This document shows positions 17,613 through 25,219 of a stretch of DNA of 64,000 nucleotides, one piece after another. The DNA is from VXLM01 sp034421575 (lineage in GTDB: Bacteria; Chloroflexota; Dehalococcoidia; Lucifugimonadales; VXLM01). A program made the translations under genes and the position numbers. How positions within the stretch are numbered: the first letter of the stretch is position 1; each line of letters begins with the position of its first letter. The DNA is taken from assembly GCA_034421575.1 (NCBI GenBank), contig DAOUKG010000028.1:1-64000 (forward strand), written 5' to 3'. The notes beneath the pieces are model-generated. The model was given only the letters and a program-made list of their open reading frames with translations, had not been told where the DNA came from and did not search any database.

Positions 17613-18152
17613 TTACCACTCCTCATACTCATGATACGGGAAGCTCTTGAGGCCGGGATGGCCCTCGAAGCCGTCGTAGAGCAGGAGCGGGCTGAGGTTC
17701 GGGTGGTCGGTGAAGACGACTCCGAACAGGTCGTGGGCCTCACGCTCAAACCAGTCGGCGCCGCGCCACACGTTGACCACCGTCGGCACGCTAGGCCCGT
17801 CGGGTGAGAGGTTGGTCTTCACCACCATCTTGTGGCGTTTCTGCAGGGAGAACAGGTGATAGCTAACCTCGATGCGTTCAACGTAGTCCACGGCTGAGAT
17901 ACAGCGAAGGTAGTCGAAGTCGAGGTCGGGATGCTCCTTTGCTATGCGGCAGACTTCGGGCACCCGGTCAGCATCGACGGTCACGGTGACCTCGTCCACG
18001 GCCGCGCCGATCTCCATGGGAATCTCGCCATAGACGGACGGCAGCATGTTGGAGAGCGATTCCCCAATGCCGTCGAGTCGTGCGGGCGCTTCCGGAGCCG
18101 CGCCGCCACGCGCTCGCGCGGGTCTCGGCCGGCCCTTATTCTGCTGCGTCAC
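17613..18152 (-). CDS. nuoC: NADH-quinone oxidoreductase subunit C (30 kDa)
   Basis: Peripheral-arm subunit of complex I. The 179-residue protein has the 30-kDa signature 'WFEREAHDLFGVVFTDHPNL' and 'LLYDGFEGHPGLKSFPYHEYEEW' at the C-terminus. The first ~30 residues are Arg/Ala/Pro-rich and unlike other NuoC proteins. The start (GTG at 18152) overlaps the end of nuoB by 17 bp, so the true start may be slightly later. It is separate from nuoD, not fused as in Escherichia coli. Confidence 0.95.
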   Translation of the reverse strand: MTQQNKGRPRPARARGGAAPEAPARLDGIGESLSNMLPSVYGEIPMEIGAAVDEVTVTVDADRVPEVCRIAKEHPDLDFDYLRCISAVDYVERIEVSYHLFSLQKRHKMVVKTNLSPDGPSVPTVVNVWRGADWFEREAHDLFGVVFTDHPNLSPLLLYDGFEGHPGLKSFPYHEYEEW

Positions 18153-18675
18153 CGGACCGGGCGTCCTGTTTGATCTTTTCCTGAAGCTGCATGAGGCCGT
18201 ACATGAGGGCCTCGGGACGAGGCGGACATCCGGGCACGTACACGTCCACGGGGATGAGATGATCCACGCCCATGACGACGGAGTACGAGCGATAGTAAGG
18301 CCCGCCGTTGGTCGCGCAGCTTCCCATGGCGATCACCCACTTGGGGTCGGGCATCTGCTCGTAGAGGAGCTTGATGGGCTCGGCCATCTTCTTGACGACG
18401 GTGCCCGCCACGATCATGACATCGGCCTGCCGGGGGGAAGGCCACGTTACGACGCCAAATCGGTCGAAGTCGTGGTGTGACATGTGGGTGCTCATCATCT
18501 CGATGGCGCAGCAGGCGAGGCCGAACGAAAGGGTCCACAGGGAGTTCTTTCTCGCGAGGGCGAAGAGCTCATCCGACTTGCCCACGAGGGTGTTGGGCAT
18601 GACCTCACGGAGGACGTTGTCAGCGGGATTGTTGCCGCTCCCGGGCTCGTAGCCCTGTCCGAGATTTATCTCCAC
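18136..18675 (-). CDS. nuoB: NADH-quinone oxidoreductase subunit B
   Basis: Carries the terminal [4Fe-4S] cluster N2 that reduces quinone. In the 179-residue product the cluster ligands are visible as the tandem cysteines in 'FGLACCAIEMM' (C55, C56), 'GSCATNGGPY' (C120) and 'VPGCPPRPE' (C150). I chose the GTG at 18675, which overlaps the nuoA stop ('gtggagataa') and gives 'VEINLGQGYEPG', rather than a longer frame whose extra residues are Arg-rich and out of family. Tight overlaps on both sides indicate one transcript with nuoA and nuoC. Confidence 0.95.
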   Translation of the reverse strand: MEINLGQGYEPGSGNNPADNVLREVMPNTLVGKSDELFALARKNSLWTLSFGLACCAIEMMSTHMSHHDFDRFGVVTWPSPRQADVMIVAGTVVKKMAEPIKLLYEQMPDPKWVIAMGSCATNGGPYYRSYSVVMGVDHLIPVDVYVPGCPPRPEALMYGLMQLQEKIKQDARSGDAAE

Positions 18676-19031
18676 TGCAGGACTCCCTTCCTCCAGCCGT
18701 AGATGACGCCGAAGAAGAGGATGGCGATGAAGATCAGCATCTCGTAGAAGACGGCGGGTATAGACTTGAGGAAGACTACCGCCCATGGAAAGAGGAACAC
18801 GGCCTCAACGTCGAAGATGAGAAAGAGGATGGCGAAAACGTAGTAGCGGATCTGGATCTGCGACCAGCGATACGGAGCGGCCGGTATGCCGCACTCGTAG
18901 GGAGATTCCTTGATTTCGGAAGGTCGCCTCGGTGCGACGATGCGGGAGAAGACGAACATTCCCACGACTGCAGAAAGGCCGACCGCGCCGACAATAGCGA
19001 CCACTGTCCAATCGAGCGCAAGTCCTTCCAA
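18666..19031 (-). CDS. nuoA: NADH-quinone oxidoreductase subunit A
   Basis: Small membrane subunit of complex I with three transmembrane helices. The 121-residue form begins at a TTG with 'ggag' 8 bp upstream and reads into 'LDWTVVAIVGAVG'. Family hallmarks are 'KESPYECGIPA', with the conserved Cys on the quinone-site loop, and 'YYVFAILFLIFDVEAVFLFPWA'. A much longer frame to 19217 exists but its first 60 residues are not NuoA-like. This is the first gene of the nuoABCD-H operon, with a promoter candidate just upstream. Confidence 0.93.
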   Translation of the reverse strand: MEGLALDWTVVAIVGAVGLSAVVGMFVFSRIVAPRRPSEIKESPYECGIPAAPYRWSQIQIRYYVFAILFLIFDVEAVFLFPWAVVFLKSIPAVFYEMLIFIAILFFGVIYGWRKGVLQWR

Positions 19032-19063
19032 GCGGGAATCTCCTGAGGTGAAATGCACAGTCC

Positions 19064-19093
19064 AGTGTATCACCGCCTCGAAGGGTGTATCAA
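19064..19093 (-). promoter_or_regulatory. Promoter candidate for the nuo operon
   Basis: On the minus strand 'ttgata' (19093-19088) and 'tacact' (19069-19064) are separated by 18 bp, with the TTG start of nuoA about 33 bp downstream. It lies close to and faces away from the promoter of the membrane-protein array. Confidence 0.45.
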
Positions 19094-19105
19094 ACCGCCA
19101 GCGTG

Positions 19106-19134
19106 TTGACATACGCCTTCTGTGTAAGGACAAT
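19106..19134 (+). promoter_or_regulatory. Promoter candidate for the five-gene membrane array
   Basis: 'ttgaca' (19106-19111) and 'gacaat' (19129-19134) with a 17-bp spacer, 36 bp before the ATG of the first array gene. The -35 is perfect and the -10 is weak. Confidence 0.5.
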
Positions 19135-19169
19135 TCGTTTATTACCATCTGGCAGTGGTGGTTTTTCGA

Positions 19170-19697
19170 ATGGCGCAGTGTGCCGAATGCGGAGCCGAGA
19201 TAGCTGTCTACGAGCACAGGTGCAAAAGGTGCGGCGCCCCCGTCAGGCGAATTAAAGGCAAGGTACTTTCCAGTTCCCTATCCGACAAAGAGCTTTTTCG
19301 AGCGCAGTTGAGTCACCTGTTGACTCTGCCGGGAATGCTGTTTATGGGACTGTTCTTTTTTCCTGCGATTGCTATCTTCGGAATCTGGGGACTGTTACCG
19401 GTGAATCTCTTTATCCCATTTGTGTATTGGCTGTCGAGTTTGAAGTCTCGATTCGTACGGAGTCACGCGGCAAAGGCACTCAAGTTCCAGTTGCTATGGA
19501 CGGTGGGAATCTATTTGGTCTGGCTAGTACCGCTCTTCATGGAACCGATACCTGACGTAGGGTGGATACTGGCACACTTGGTGGTCTGGCTGGGAGGCAT
19601 GTCATTGGTCTGGATTGCATCATCTGATGCAGCGAATGCGGGGGACGGCAAGTATTTCGTCAGGATACCGCTACTGGGGAAGGCGGCTGGCGAGTAA
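19170..19697 (+). CDS. Zinc-ribbon DUF4870-like membrane protein, array gene 1
   Basis: A 175-residue protein. An N-terminal zinc ribbon with C4xxC7 ('CAEC') and C18xxC21 ('CKRC') is followed by a membrane domain of three to four helices. The order 'LSHLLTLPGMLF', 'FIPFVYWLSSLKSRFVRSHA', 'ALKFQLLWTVGIYLVW' resembles the DUF4870/Tic20-like fold, and the chain ends 'NAGDGKYFVRIP'. I chose the ATG giving 'MAQCAECG' because all five paralogues start that way. Function unknown. It heads a five-gene array on one strand. Confidence 0.8.
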   Translation: MAQCAECGAEIAVYEHRCKRCGAPVRRIKGKVLSSSLSDKELFRAQLSHLLTLPGMLFMGLFFFPAIAIFGIWGLLPVNLFIPFVYWLSSLKSRFVRSHAAKALKFQLLWTVGIYLVWLVPLFMEPIPDVGWILAHLVVWLGGMSLVWIASSDAANAGDGKYFVRIPLLGKAAGE

Positions 19698-19731
19698 GCC
19701 CACACTCGAAGTCGAGGAGGCGGTGATTCCT

Positions 19732-20244
19732 ATGGCGCGATGTTCTGCATGCAAATCCGAGATAGCATCCTACGACCGGCGCTGCCGGATGTGCGGGGCG
19801 GGAGTGCGACGGGGCGTCGACAAGCTGTTCGAAGGCTCCCCAACAGACAGAGAATTGTCGCGCGCACGACTATGCCACCTCATAGCGTTGCCGGGGATGC
19901 TGATACTGGCGATTCTCATCGAGGCGGCCTATGACAGAATCGGCATATGGGCATTCTTCCCCATGAACCTCGTCCTTCCGTTTGTGTTCTGGCTCCTGCA
20001 CCTGAAATCGCCGTTCGTCCGAAAACACGGACTGCAGGTGTTCAATTTCCAGATAGTTTGGACAGTGGCAATCTACGTCGTCTGGATGATCCCAACCGGC
20101 CAGGGAGTCTTGAGCGATTGGTCCTGGATGTTGGCCCACGCCGTGGTCTGGTTTGGAGGAATGGCCTTGGTGTGGATTGGCTCGCTCGATGCGTCGTCTG
20201 CCGGGGATGGCAAGTATCCTATTCGGATTCCCCTGATCACGTAG
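19732..20244 (+). CDS. Zinc-ribbon DUF4870-like membrane protein, array gene 2
   Basis: 170 residues. Four ribbon cysteines are intact ('MARCSACK', 'CRMC'), followed by the same membrane layout: 'LCHLIALPGMLI', 'VLPFVFWLLHLKSPFVRKH', 'FNFQIVWTVAIYVVW' and the terminal 'AGDGKYPIRIP'. The ATG at 19732 follows 'gaggagg' and gives the shared start. It begins 34 bp after gene 1. It is closest in sequence to gene 3, suggesting that pair is the youngest duplication. Confidence 0.8.
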   Translation: MARCSACKSEIASYDRRCRMCGAGVRRGVDKLFEGSPTDRELSRARLCHLIALPGMLILAILIEAAYDRIGIWAFFPMNLVLPFVFWLLHLKSPFVRKHGLQVFNFQIVWTVAIYVVWMIPTGQGVLSDWSWMLAHAVVWFGGMALVWIGSLDASSAGDGKYPIRIPLIT

Positions 20245-20342
20245 GGAGGGAACGGGCAACTTGGTTGGCCTTTCGCTTCCACGTGGGAATTCGATACCGC
20301 AAGCGTGAGCCCATTCCGTCACGGTCATAGAGAGGACTTCTG

Positions 20343-20843
20343 ATGGCACAGTGTTCAGCGTGCAAATCTGAACTGACGGCGTATGACCGTCGCTGCCGAA
20401 CGTGTGGTGCCGGAGTGATGCGGAGCGGCAGCAAGATACTGGCAGAAGCTCCCTCCAACTGGGAACTCCTTCACGCGCGACTGTGCCATCTGCTAGCTCT
20501 GCCGGGGATGCTGATATTGGGACTGTTGGTGGACGTTGTGTTCGACATGGTCGGCATTCTTGTCCTCGTGCCTTTGAACCTGATCATTCCATTGGTCTTT
20601 AGTCTCCTGTACTTGAAGTCGCGGTTTGTGAGAAACCACTCGAAACAGGTGATTAACTTCCAAATTCTGTGGACCCTAGCAATGTACGCAATATGGTACG
20701 TGCCATTTCCACTGGCGGAATTCCTATGGTGGCCCGCATACTTCACGGCATTCCTGGGAGGTTTGGCCGTTGTGGCAATTGCCTCGAACGATGCAGGCAA
20801 CGCCGGAGAAGGCAGGTATCCCATCCGAATTCCAATCGGTTAA
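20343..20843 (+). CDS. Zinc-ribbon DUF4870-like membrane protein, array gene 3
   Basis: 166 residues. 'MAQCSACKSELTAYDRRC' is nearly the same ribbon as gene 2. Membrane part: 'LCHLLALPGMLILGLLVDVV', 'LYLKSRFVRNHSKQVINFQ' and the terminal 'NAGEGRYPIRIP'. An 'agagga' ribosome site lies upstream of the ATG. The second loop, around 'FPLAEFLWWPAYFT', is shorter and more hydrophobic than in gene 2. Function unknown. Confidence 0.8.
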   Translation: MAQCSACKSELTAYDRRCRTCGAGVMRSGSKILAEAPSNWELLHARLCHLLALPGMLILGLLVDVVFDMVGILVLVPLNLIIPLVFSLLYLKSRFVRNHSKQVINFQILWTLAMYAIWYVPFPLAEFLWWPAYFTAFLGGLAVVAIASNDAGNAGEGRYPIRIPIG

Positions 20844-20961
20844 TTCTCTGCAGGACAGTCAAAAGCGCCAATTCATGGAGTACCATGTAGTTTGTGTCGG
20901 CAAGTGACGTAAGTATCGGCAAGGTTCGTCTCGGCCTGCAGCAAGACCGTGAGGGGTCACA

Positions 20962-21441
20962 ATGGCCCAGTGCGCAAGATGTAAGATCATGACGCCGTAT
21001 CTCGACCGTCACCTTCAGACGTGCGGTACCGAGGAAGACTCTGACAACGGAGTGGCCGTCGTCCTGACCGGGAAAATCCTCTTTCAGGCGTGTCTGAGCC
21101 ACCTCTTGGCCATTCCCGGTATGCTGATCTTCCTGGTTAGCTTTACGGAGATCGGCGATCTTTCCCTGTTATGCCTGCACATTGCCGCTCCCTGGTTCTA
21201 CCGATGGAATAGTTCCGACTCTGAAATCATATGGAACCACACGACCGAGGCCCTCAACTTCCTGGTGCCGTGGACAATCGCAATGTGGGTAGCGAAGGTT
21301 ATCTTCCCGTTTTTCGGGCTTACTCTCTGGCCGTTCGTTTGGGTCGCGGGAATAGTGCTGGTCTTGTTTGTCGCCTTTGACGTGGCAAATCATGGCAAGG
21401 GCAGATACCCCGTGAAAATCCCAATATTCCACCGCCACTAA
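20962..21441 (+). CDS. Zinc-ribbon DUF4870-like membrane protein, array gene 4 (degenerate ribbon)
   Basis: 159 residues. It shares the 'MAQCARCK' start and the closing 'NHGKGRYPVKIP'. The third ribbon cysteine (position 18 in the others) is Leu ('HLQTC'), so only three of four ligands remain and metal binding is doubtful. The membrane core is 'LSHLLAIPGMLIFLVSF' and 'ALNFLVPWTIAMWVAK'. The most divergent and shortest member; possibly drifting. It starts 118 bp after gene 3. Confidence 0.75.
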   Translation: MAQCARCKIMTPYLDRHLQTCGTEEDSDNGVAVVLTGKILFQACLSHLLAIPGMLIFLVSFTEIGDLSLLCLHIAAPWFYRWNSSDSEIIWNHTTEALNFLVPWTIAMWVAKVIFPFFGLTLWPFVWVAGIVLVLFVAFDVANHGKGRYPVKIPIFHRH

Positions 21442-21505
21442 TCGAACTCCGAGAGGCGGGCAAGATCACCCTCTCTCTGAATGCCCGTTAGCAAAGGGGG
21501 GCCGG

Positions 21506-22144
21506 TTGGCGCAGTGTTTCGCTTGCAGCGCAGAGTTGGTGGTTCATGCACATCGTTGTACTGAGTGCGGTGCTCTCCGGCGAAGAGGCATGGTTCGTTC
21601 CGATGCGGAGCGACGACGGGCAAGGACGTGTCACGTGTTGGCGCTGCCCGGTATGCTGGTCTTTGTCCTTTCGTTTCCCGCGATAGGGTTGTTTGCGCTG
21701 GTGCCGCTGAATTTGGTCCTTCCGCTGATATACCGTTGGCGTAATTCTGATTCCAAGGCAATTCGGACACACGCGTCGGAGGTTCTCAACTTCCAGGTCC
21801 TGTGGTCGGCGACAGTGACCATACTGTGGCTCCTCGTGGTGCTAGCGACTCCCAGATACGATGAACCCCTGGGGACGACAATTCTGTATTACGTGCCTGA
21901 ACAGTCCTACACTGTTGAGCTTCCTCGCTCCAGCCATGATGCAACTCCAAGACCAGGTGAATTGGAGACGGATGGGAAGGAAGAGGACGACGAGTCGTTT
22001 TGGGCGCTGGCGACGATGGCGTTCTGGATGCTGTCTTTGGTGTGGATAGGAGGGATTGCGCTGTCCGCGTTTCTTGCCTACGACTTGGGGAACGGGGGGA
22101 ACGGACGTTACCCCCTGCGCATCCCCGTATTTCGCTCCGGCTAG
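21506..22144 (+). CDS. Zinc-ribbon DUF4870-like membrane protein, array gene 5 (long loop)
   Basis: 212 residues, starting at a TTG after 'aaaggggggccgg', which gives 'MAQCFACSAELVVHAHRC' aligned with the other members. Ribbon cysteines are intact. It differs by an inserted, charged segment of ~45 residues before the last helix ('RSSHDATPRPGELETDGKEE'), absent from genes 1-4. The ending 'NGGNGRYPLRIP' keeps the family tail. It converges on the HypE-like gene 12 bp downstream, closing the array. Confidence 0.78.
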   Translation: MAQCFACSAELVVHAHRCTECGALRRRGMVRSDAERRRARTCHVLALPGMLVFVLSFPAIGLFALVPLNLVLPLIYRWRNSDSKAIRTHASEVLNFQVLWSATVTILWLLVVLATPRYDEPLGTTILYYVPEQSYTVELPRSSHDATPRPGELETDGKEEDDESFWALATMAFWMLSLVWIGGIALSAFLAYDLGNGGNGRYPLRIPVFRSG

Positions 22145-22156
22145 AGGGCGTGCGGT

Positions 22157-23161
22157 TTAGCCACCGAACCATCTCGCTAGCTCGTCCCTCGGAAAGGTTG
22201 GCAAGTCTCGTACCGTACTGCCTGAGCGGACTTTGATGCCGTCCGAGGCGTTGGTGACCTTGCCGATTTCGTGGGCGGGGATGCCTGCGTGGGCGAGCGC
22301 GAGAATCAGGCTTGGGACCTCGTCTGACGGGAGCGCCACAAGAAGGGAACCTGAGGCGATCAAACCGAGCGGGTCGAGTGCGAGAGCGTCGCATATCCCC
22401 CGGCATTCCGGAAGTACTGGGACAGAATCCAAGTCAATGAGCAGTCCGGCGTTGGCGGCGGTCGCTATCTCGACGAGGCCGCCGGAGAGCCCGCCCTCGG
22501 TGGGATCGTGCATGGCATGGACGCCCACCGTGTTGCAGGCTATGGTGGCCTCAGGCACGACACTGATGCCGGGGCTGAACAGGAACTCCTTGGCACGGTT
22601 GATAGTTTCCTGCGAGACGCCGCGCTCCAGGAGGTCGTCCGCGGCCTCGCGGGCCAGTATCGAAGTCCCTTCGACGGCGATGGCCTTGGTGAGGACGATG
22701 CTGTCGCCCAGGCGAGCGCCGGACGTGAGCACGGCACCCTCCTTAGGAACCTCTCCGAGCATTGCGCCGACGGCGATGGGGCGCGGCAGGTCGTAGGTGA
22801 TCTCAGTGTGGCCGCCGATGAGTGTGATGTTCAGGGCCACGCAGGCCTCACGGACCTGCGTGAACATGCGCTCAACGTCCGGCTCGGATGTACCTTCGGG
22901 CAGAAGCAGGGTCGTCATGAGCCATCGTGGCGTACCTCCCATGGAGGCGATATCGTTGGCATTTACCTGCACCATGTACCAGCCGATGAGATCGGTCGCG
23001 AAGGTGATGGGATCGGTTTTGGCGACGAGATAGCGGTCACCGAAGTCGATGAGGGCGGCGTCCTCCCCTGCCCTCGCGCCAAGGAAGACGCGAGGATCGC
23101 GCACGTCAATGTCTGCGAGGAGCCGGGAAAGCAGATCGAGGGGGAGTTTTCCGGGCTGCAT
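22157..23161 (-). CDS. AIR-synthase-related protein (HypE/ThiL superfamily)
   Basis: A 334-residue ATP-binding protein of the PurM/HypE/SelD/ThiL fold. N-terminal 'GEDAALIDFGDRYLVAKTDPI' provides the metal-ATP aspartates, 'VNANDIASMGGTPRWLMTTL' is the superfamily hallmark, and 'MHDPTEGGLSGGLVEIA' is the C-domain motif. It resembles stand-alone HypE-like proteins, but no hydrogenase genes are near and the C-terminal HypE cysteine tail ('PRIC') is absent. A hydrogenase role is therefore unlikely. The start at 23161 ('MQPGKLPLDLL') fits the family better than 23230. Confidence 0.82.
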   Translation of the reverse strand: MQPGKLPLDLLSRLLADIDVRDPRVFLGARAGEDAALIDFGDRYLVAKTDPITFATDLIGWYMVQVNANDIASMGGTPRWLMTTLLLPEGTSEPDVERMFTQVREACVALNITLIGGHTEITYDLPRPIAVGAMLGEVPKEGAVLTSGARLGDSIVLTKAIAVEGTSILAREAADDLLERGVSQETINRAKEFLFSPGISVVPEATIACNTVGVHAMHDPTEGGLSGGLVEIATAANAGLLIDLDSVPVLPECRGICDALALDPLGLIASGSLLVALPSDEVPSLILALAHAGIPAHEIGKVTNASDGIKVRSGSTVRDLPTFPRDELARWFGG

Positions 23162-23373
23162 GGCGTCCGAATTGGTTGTTGACTGCAAGATGGCAAAATG
23201 GCTTCGAGTGGGCATGGTACCACCTGTCAACTCGCCTCGAAACTACCCAAGTGGAGCCCCTTCCCGTTCTAGTAGGAGACGGGAACGGTACATCGGCGCG
23301 CTGGTATAATTCTTCCAACTTGCCCACGCGTCTTCGGTTTTCATCAAGTCACCCCAACATGCAGGAGATCGCA

Positions 23374-23949
23374 ATGAACCAAAACAACGGGAGTCGCTCA
23401 AACGACGGACTGCAACTCGCAACGCTGGCGGGAGGATGCTTCTGGTGCCTGGAGGCTGTATATAACGAACTGCGCGGGGTCGAGTCGGTGGTGTCGGGGT
23501 ATGCCGGAGGCGAAGTCCCCAATCCGACGTACGAGGCGGTATGCTCGGAGACGACTGGCCATGCCGAGGTCGTCCAGATCGCGTTCGACCCTCAGGTCGT
23601 GAGCTTCCGAGAGCTGCTCGAGGTCTTCTTTACGATTCACGATCCGACGACGCTGAACCGCCAGGGCAACGACGTGGGAACGCAGTACAGGTCGGCGATC
23701 TTCTTTCACGACGAGGAGCAGAGACTCATTTCAGAGGAGGTCATCGAGGAGATGACCGTCGCCGGACTGTGGGACGATCCGATCGTGACCGAGGTCACGG
23801 CGCTCGACGCGTTCTACGAGGCGGAGGAGTATCACCAGAGGTACTTCGAGAAGAACCCTTTCCAGCCGTACTGCTTCGTGGTGGTGCGACCGAAGGTGTC
23901 GAAGTTCCGCAAGAAGTTCGTCTCCAAGCTGAAGAAGCAGGCGGTGTAG
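23374..23949 (+). CDS. msrA: Peptide methionine-S-sulfoxide reductase MsrA
   Basis: Reduces the S-epimer of methionine sulfoxide in proteins. 191 residues. The catalytic motif 'GGCFWCLE' lies near residues 20-27, followed by 'GYAGGEVPNPTYEAVCSETTG' and 'DPTTLNRQGNDVGTQYRS', all diagnostic. An 'aggag' site 8 bp before the ATG at 23374 decides the start; a longer frame from 23176 is out of family. No C-terminal resolving cysteine is visible, so recycling may use another thiol. It stands alone, with an IS element downstream. Confidence 0.96.
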   Translation: MNQNNGSRSNDGLQLATLAGGCFWCLEAVYNELRGVESVVSGYAGGEVPNPTYEAVCSETTGHAEVVQIAFDPQVVSFRELLEVFFTIHDPTTLNRQGNDVGTQYRSAIFFHDEEQRLISEEVIEEMTVAGLWDDPIVTEVTALDAFYEAEEYHQRYFEKNPFQPYCFVVVRPKVSKFRKKFVSKLKKQAV

Positions 23950-24067
23950 AGGACGGGCAGTTTCCCTCTCTGCAGCTCCCCCGGAGCGCTGACAGGGGTA
24001 GGCAATTGACAATCTGCGACTCTCCCATTGGTGAGGAAGCAACCCCGTTGTCATTTGTATGATGCAA

Positions 24068-24099
24068 ATGACTCACAGATCGGCCGATCTGTGAGTCAT
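24068..24099. repeat. Perfect 32-bp palindrome at the IS110 left end
   Basis: The half-site 'atgactcacagatcgg' (24068-24083) is followed by its exact complement (24084-24099) with no spacer. It lies just inside the inferred left end and abuts the foldable region that may encode the bridge RNA. Confidence 0.9.
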
Positions 24100-24183
24100 G
24101 CGTGGGGGGCGCGTCGCCTGTCATTGGGTGAGCACCGTCGAAGACGGATGCTGCACCGACTCAGAGTAAGACACCCCCCACGC
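24100..24183 (+). ncRNA. Candidate IS110 bridge RNA region
   Basis: Outer arms 'gcgtgggggg' (24100-24109) and 'ccccccacgc' (24174-24183) are perfect complements enclosing 64 nt. Inside, 'ccgtc' (24135-24139) and 'gacgg' (24143-24147) form a hairpin with loop 'gaa'. IS110-group elements encode a bridge RNA in the non-coding left end upstream of the transposase, which is exactly this position. The structure is read by eye and the guide loops are not assigned. Confidence 0.5.
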
Positions 24184-24271
24184 CAACTCGTCGCTCCGAA
24201 CAGATACATGGGCTCTGGGCCCGCATTGCAAGTGCGGAGGACGGCAACATTATGGCATGGAGGCCAAAGGG

Positions 24272-25219
24272 ATGAAAGTAGTTGTCGGAATAGACGTGGG
24301 CAAGCGGGAACTCGACGTGTCGGTTTCGCAGGGTCCGGTGCGCAGCTTCGCCAACACCGCCGAGGGCATCGCGGCGCTGCTGAACTGGATAGCGAGCCAA
24401 GACGCGAGTGAGGCGGTCTGCGAGCCGACCGGCGGGTACGAGCGGGAGGTGGTGCGCCGGTTGGAAGAGAGCGGGCTGTCGGTGCACGTCGCACACCCGA
24501 ACAAGGTGCGCAACTTCGCGCGCGCCGCGGGCCAGGAGGCGAAGACCGACGTGCTGGACGCACGTGTGCTCTCCCACTATGGAGAGGTGTTCAACCTGGC
24601 GCGCAGGCAGCCCGATGACGGAGCCGGTCAGGAGCTGAAGGACCTCCTCAAGCGGCGCAAGGACTTGGTGGACCAGCGGGTGCAGGAGCGCAACCGCTTG
24701 GAGAAGGGCCTCAGTGGCGGCGCGCGCAGGTCTACCGAGCGGCATGTCGCGTGGCTGGACGAAGAGATAGGCCGGATGAATGAAGAGTACCGCGAGGCGT
24801 TGAACCGGAACGCGCAACTGTCGGAGACGGCAGCGCTCTACCGGAGCGTTCCGGGAGTGGGGGAGTTGACGGCAGCCTCGCTGGTGGCCTATCTGCCGGA
24901 GTTGGGCAAGTGCGATGGAAAGGCATTGACTGCCCTGGTGGGGTTGGCGCCTTGGTCTAGGGACAGCGGCGCCCAGCGCGGGTACCGCTCGATCAGGGGA
25001 GGCCGTGGGGCAGTGCGCCGCGTGTTGTACCTCGCGGCCTTGTCGGCGGTGCGCCACAACGAAGAGTTGGGACGCTTCTACCGTGGTCTGCGGAAGCGGG
25101 GGAAGACTGGGAAGGTGGCGCTGGTAGCGGTGATGCGCAAGTTGCTGCTGGTGCTCAACGCAGTCGCACATCGAGGGACACCCTGGGTGCGGCTACCCAC
25201 CACTGCAGAAAAGGCTTGA
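24272..25219 (+). CDS. IS110-family transposase (recombinase)
   Basis: A DEDD-type recombinase that acts with a bridge RNA. The N-terminal RuvC-like domain begins 'MKVVVGIDVGKRELDVSV' and shows 'VCEPTGGYE' and 'KTDVLDARVL', supplying the acidic residues. The C-terminal Transposase_20 domain has 'SVPGVGELTAASLVAYLPE', 'VGLAPWSRDSG', whose Ser is the probable nucleophile, and 'GGRGAVRRVLYLAALSA'. The ATG at 24272 has 'ggagg' 8 bp upstream, better than the one 5 codons earlier. The 315-residue frame is intact, so the element may still be active. Confidence 0.95.
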   Translation: MKVVVGIDVGKRELDVSVSQGPVRSFANTAEGIAALLNWIASQDASEAVCEPTGGYEREVVRRLEESGLSVHVAHPNKVRNFARAAGQEAKTDVLDARVLSHYGEVFNLARRQPDDGAGQELKDLLKRRKDLVDQRVQERNRLEKGLSGGARRSTERHVAWLDEEIGRMNEEYREALNRNAQLSETAALYRSVPGVGELTAASLVAYLPELGKCDGKALTALVGLAPWSRDSGAQRGYRSIRGGRGAVRRVLYLAALSAVRHNEELGRFYRGLRKRGKTGKVALVAVMRKLLLVLNAVAHRGTPWVRLPTTAEKA

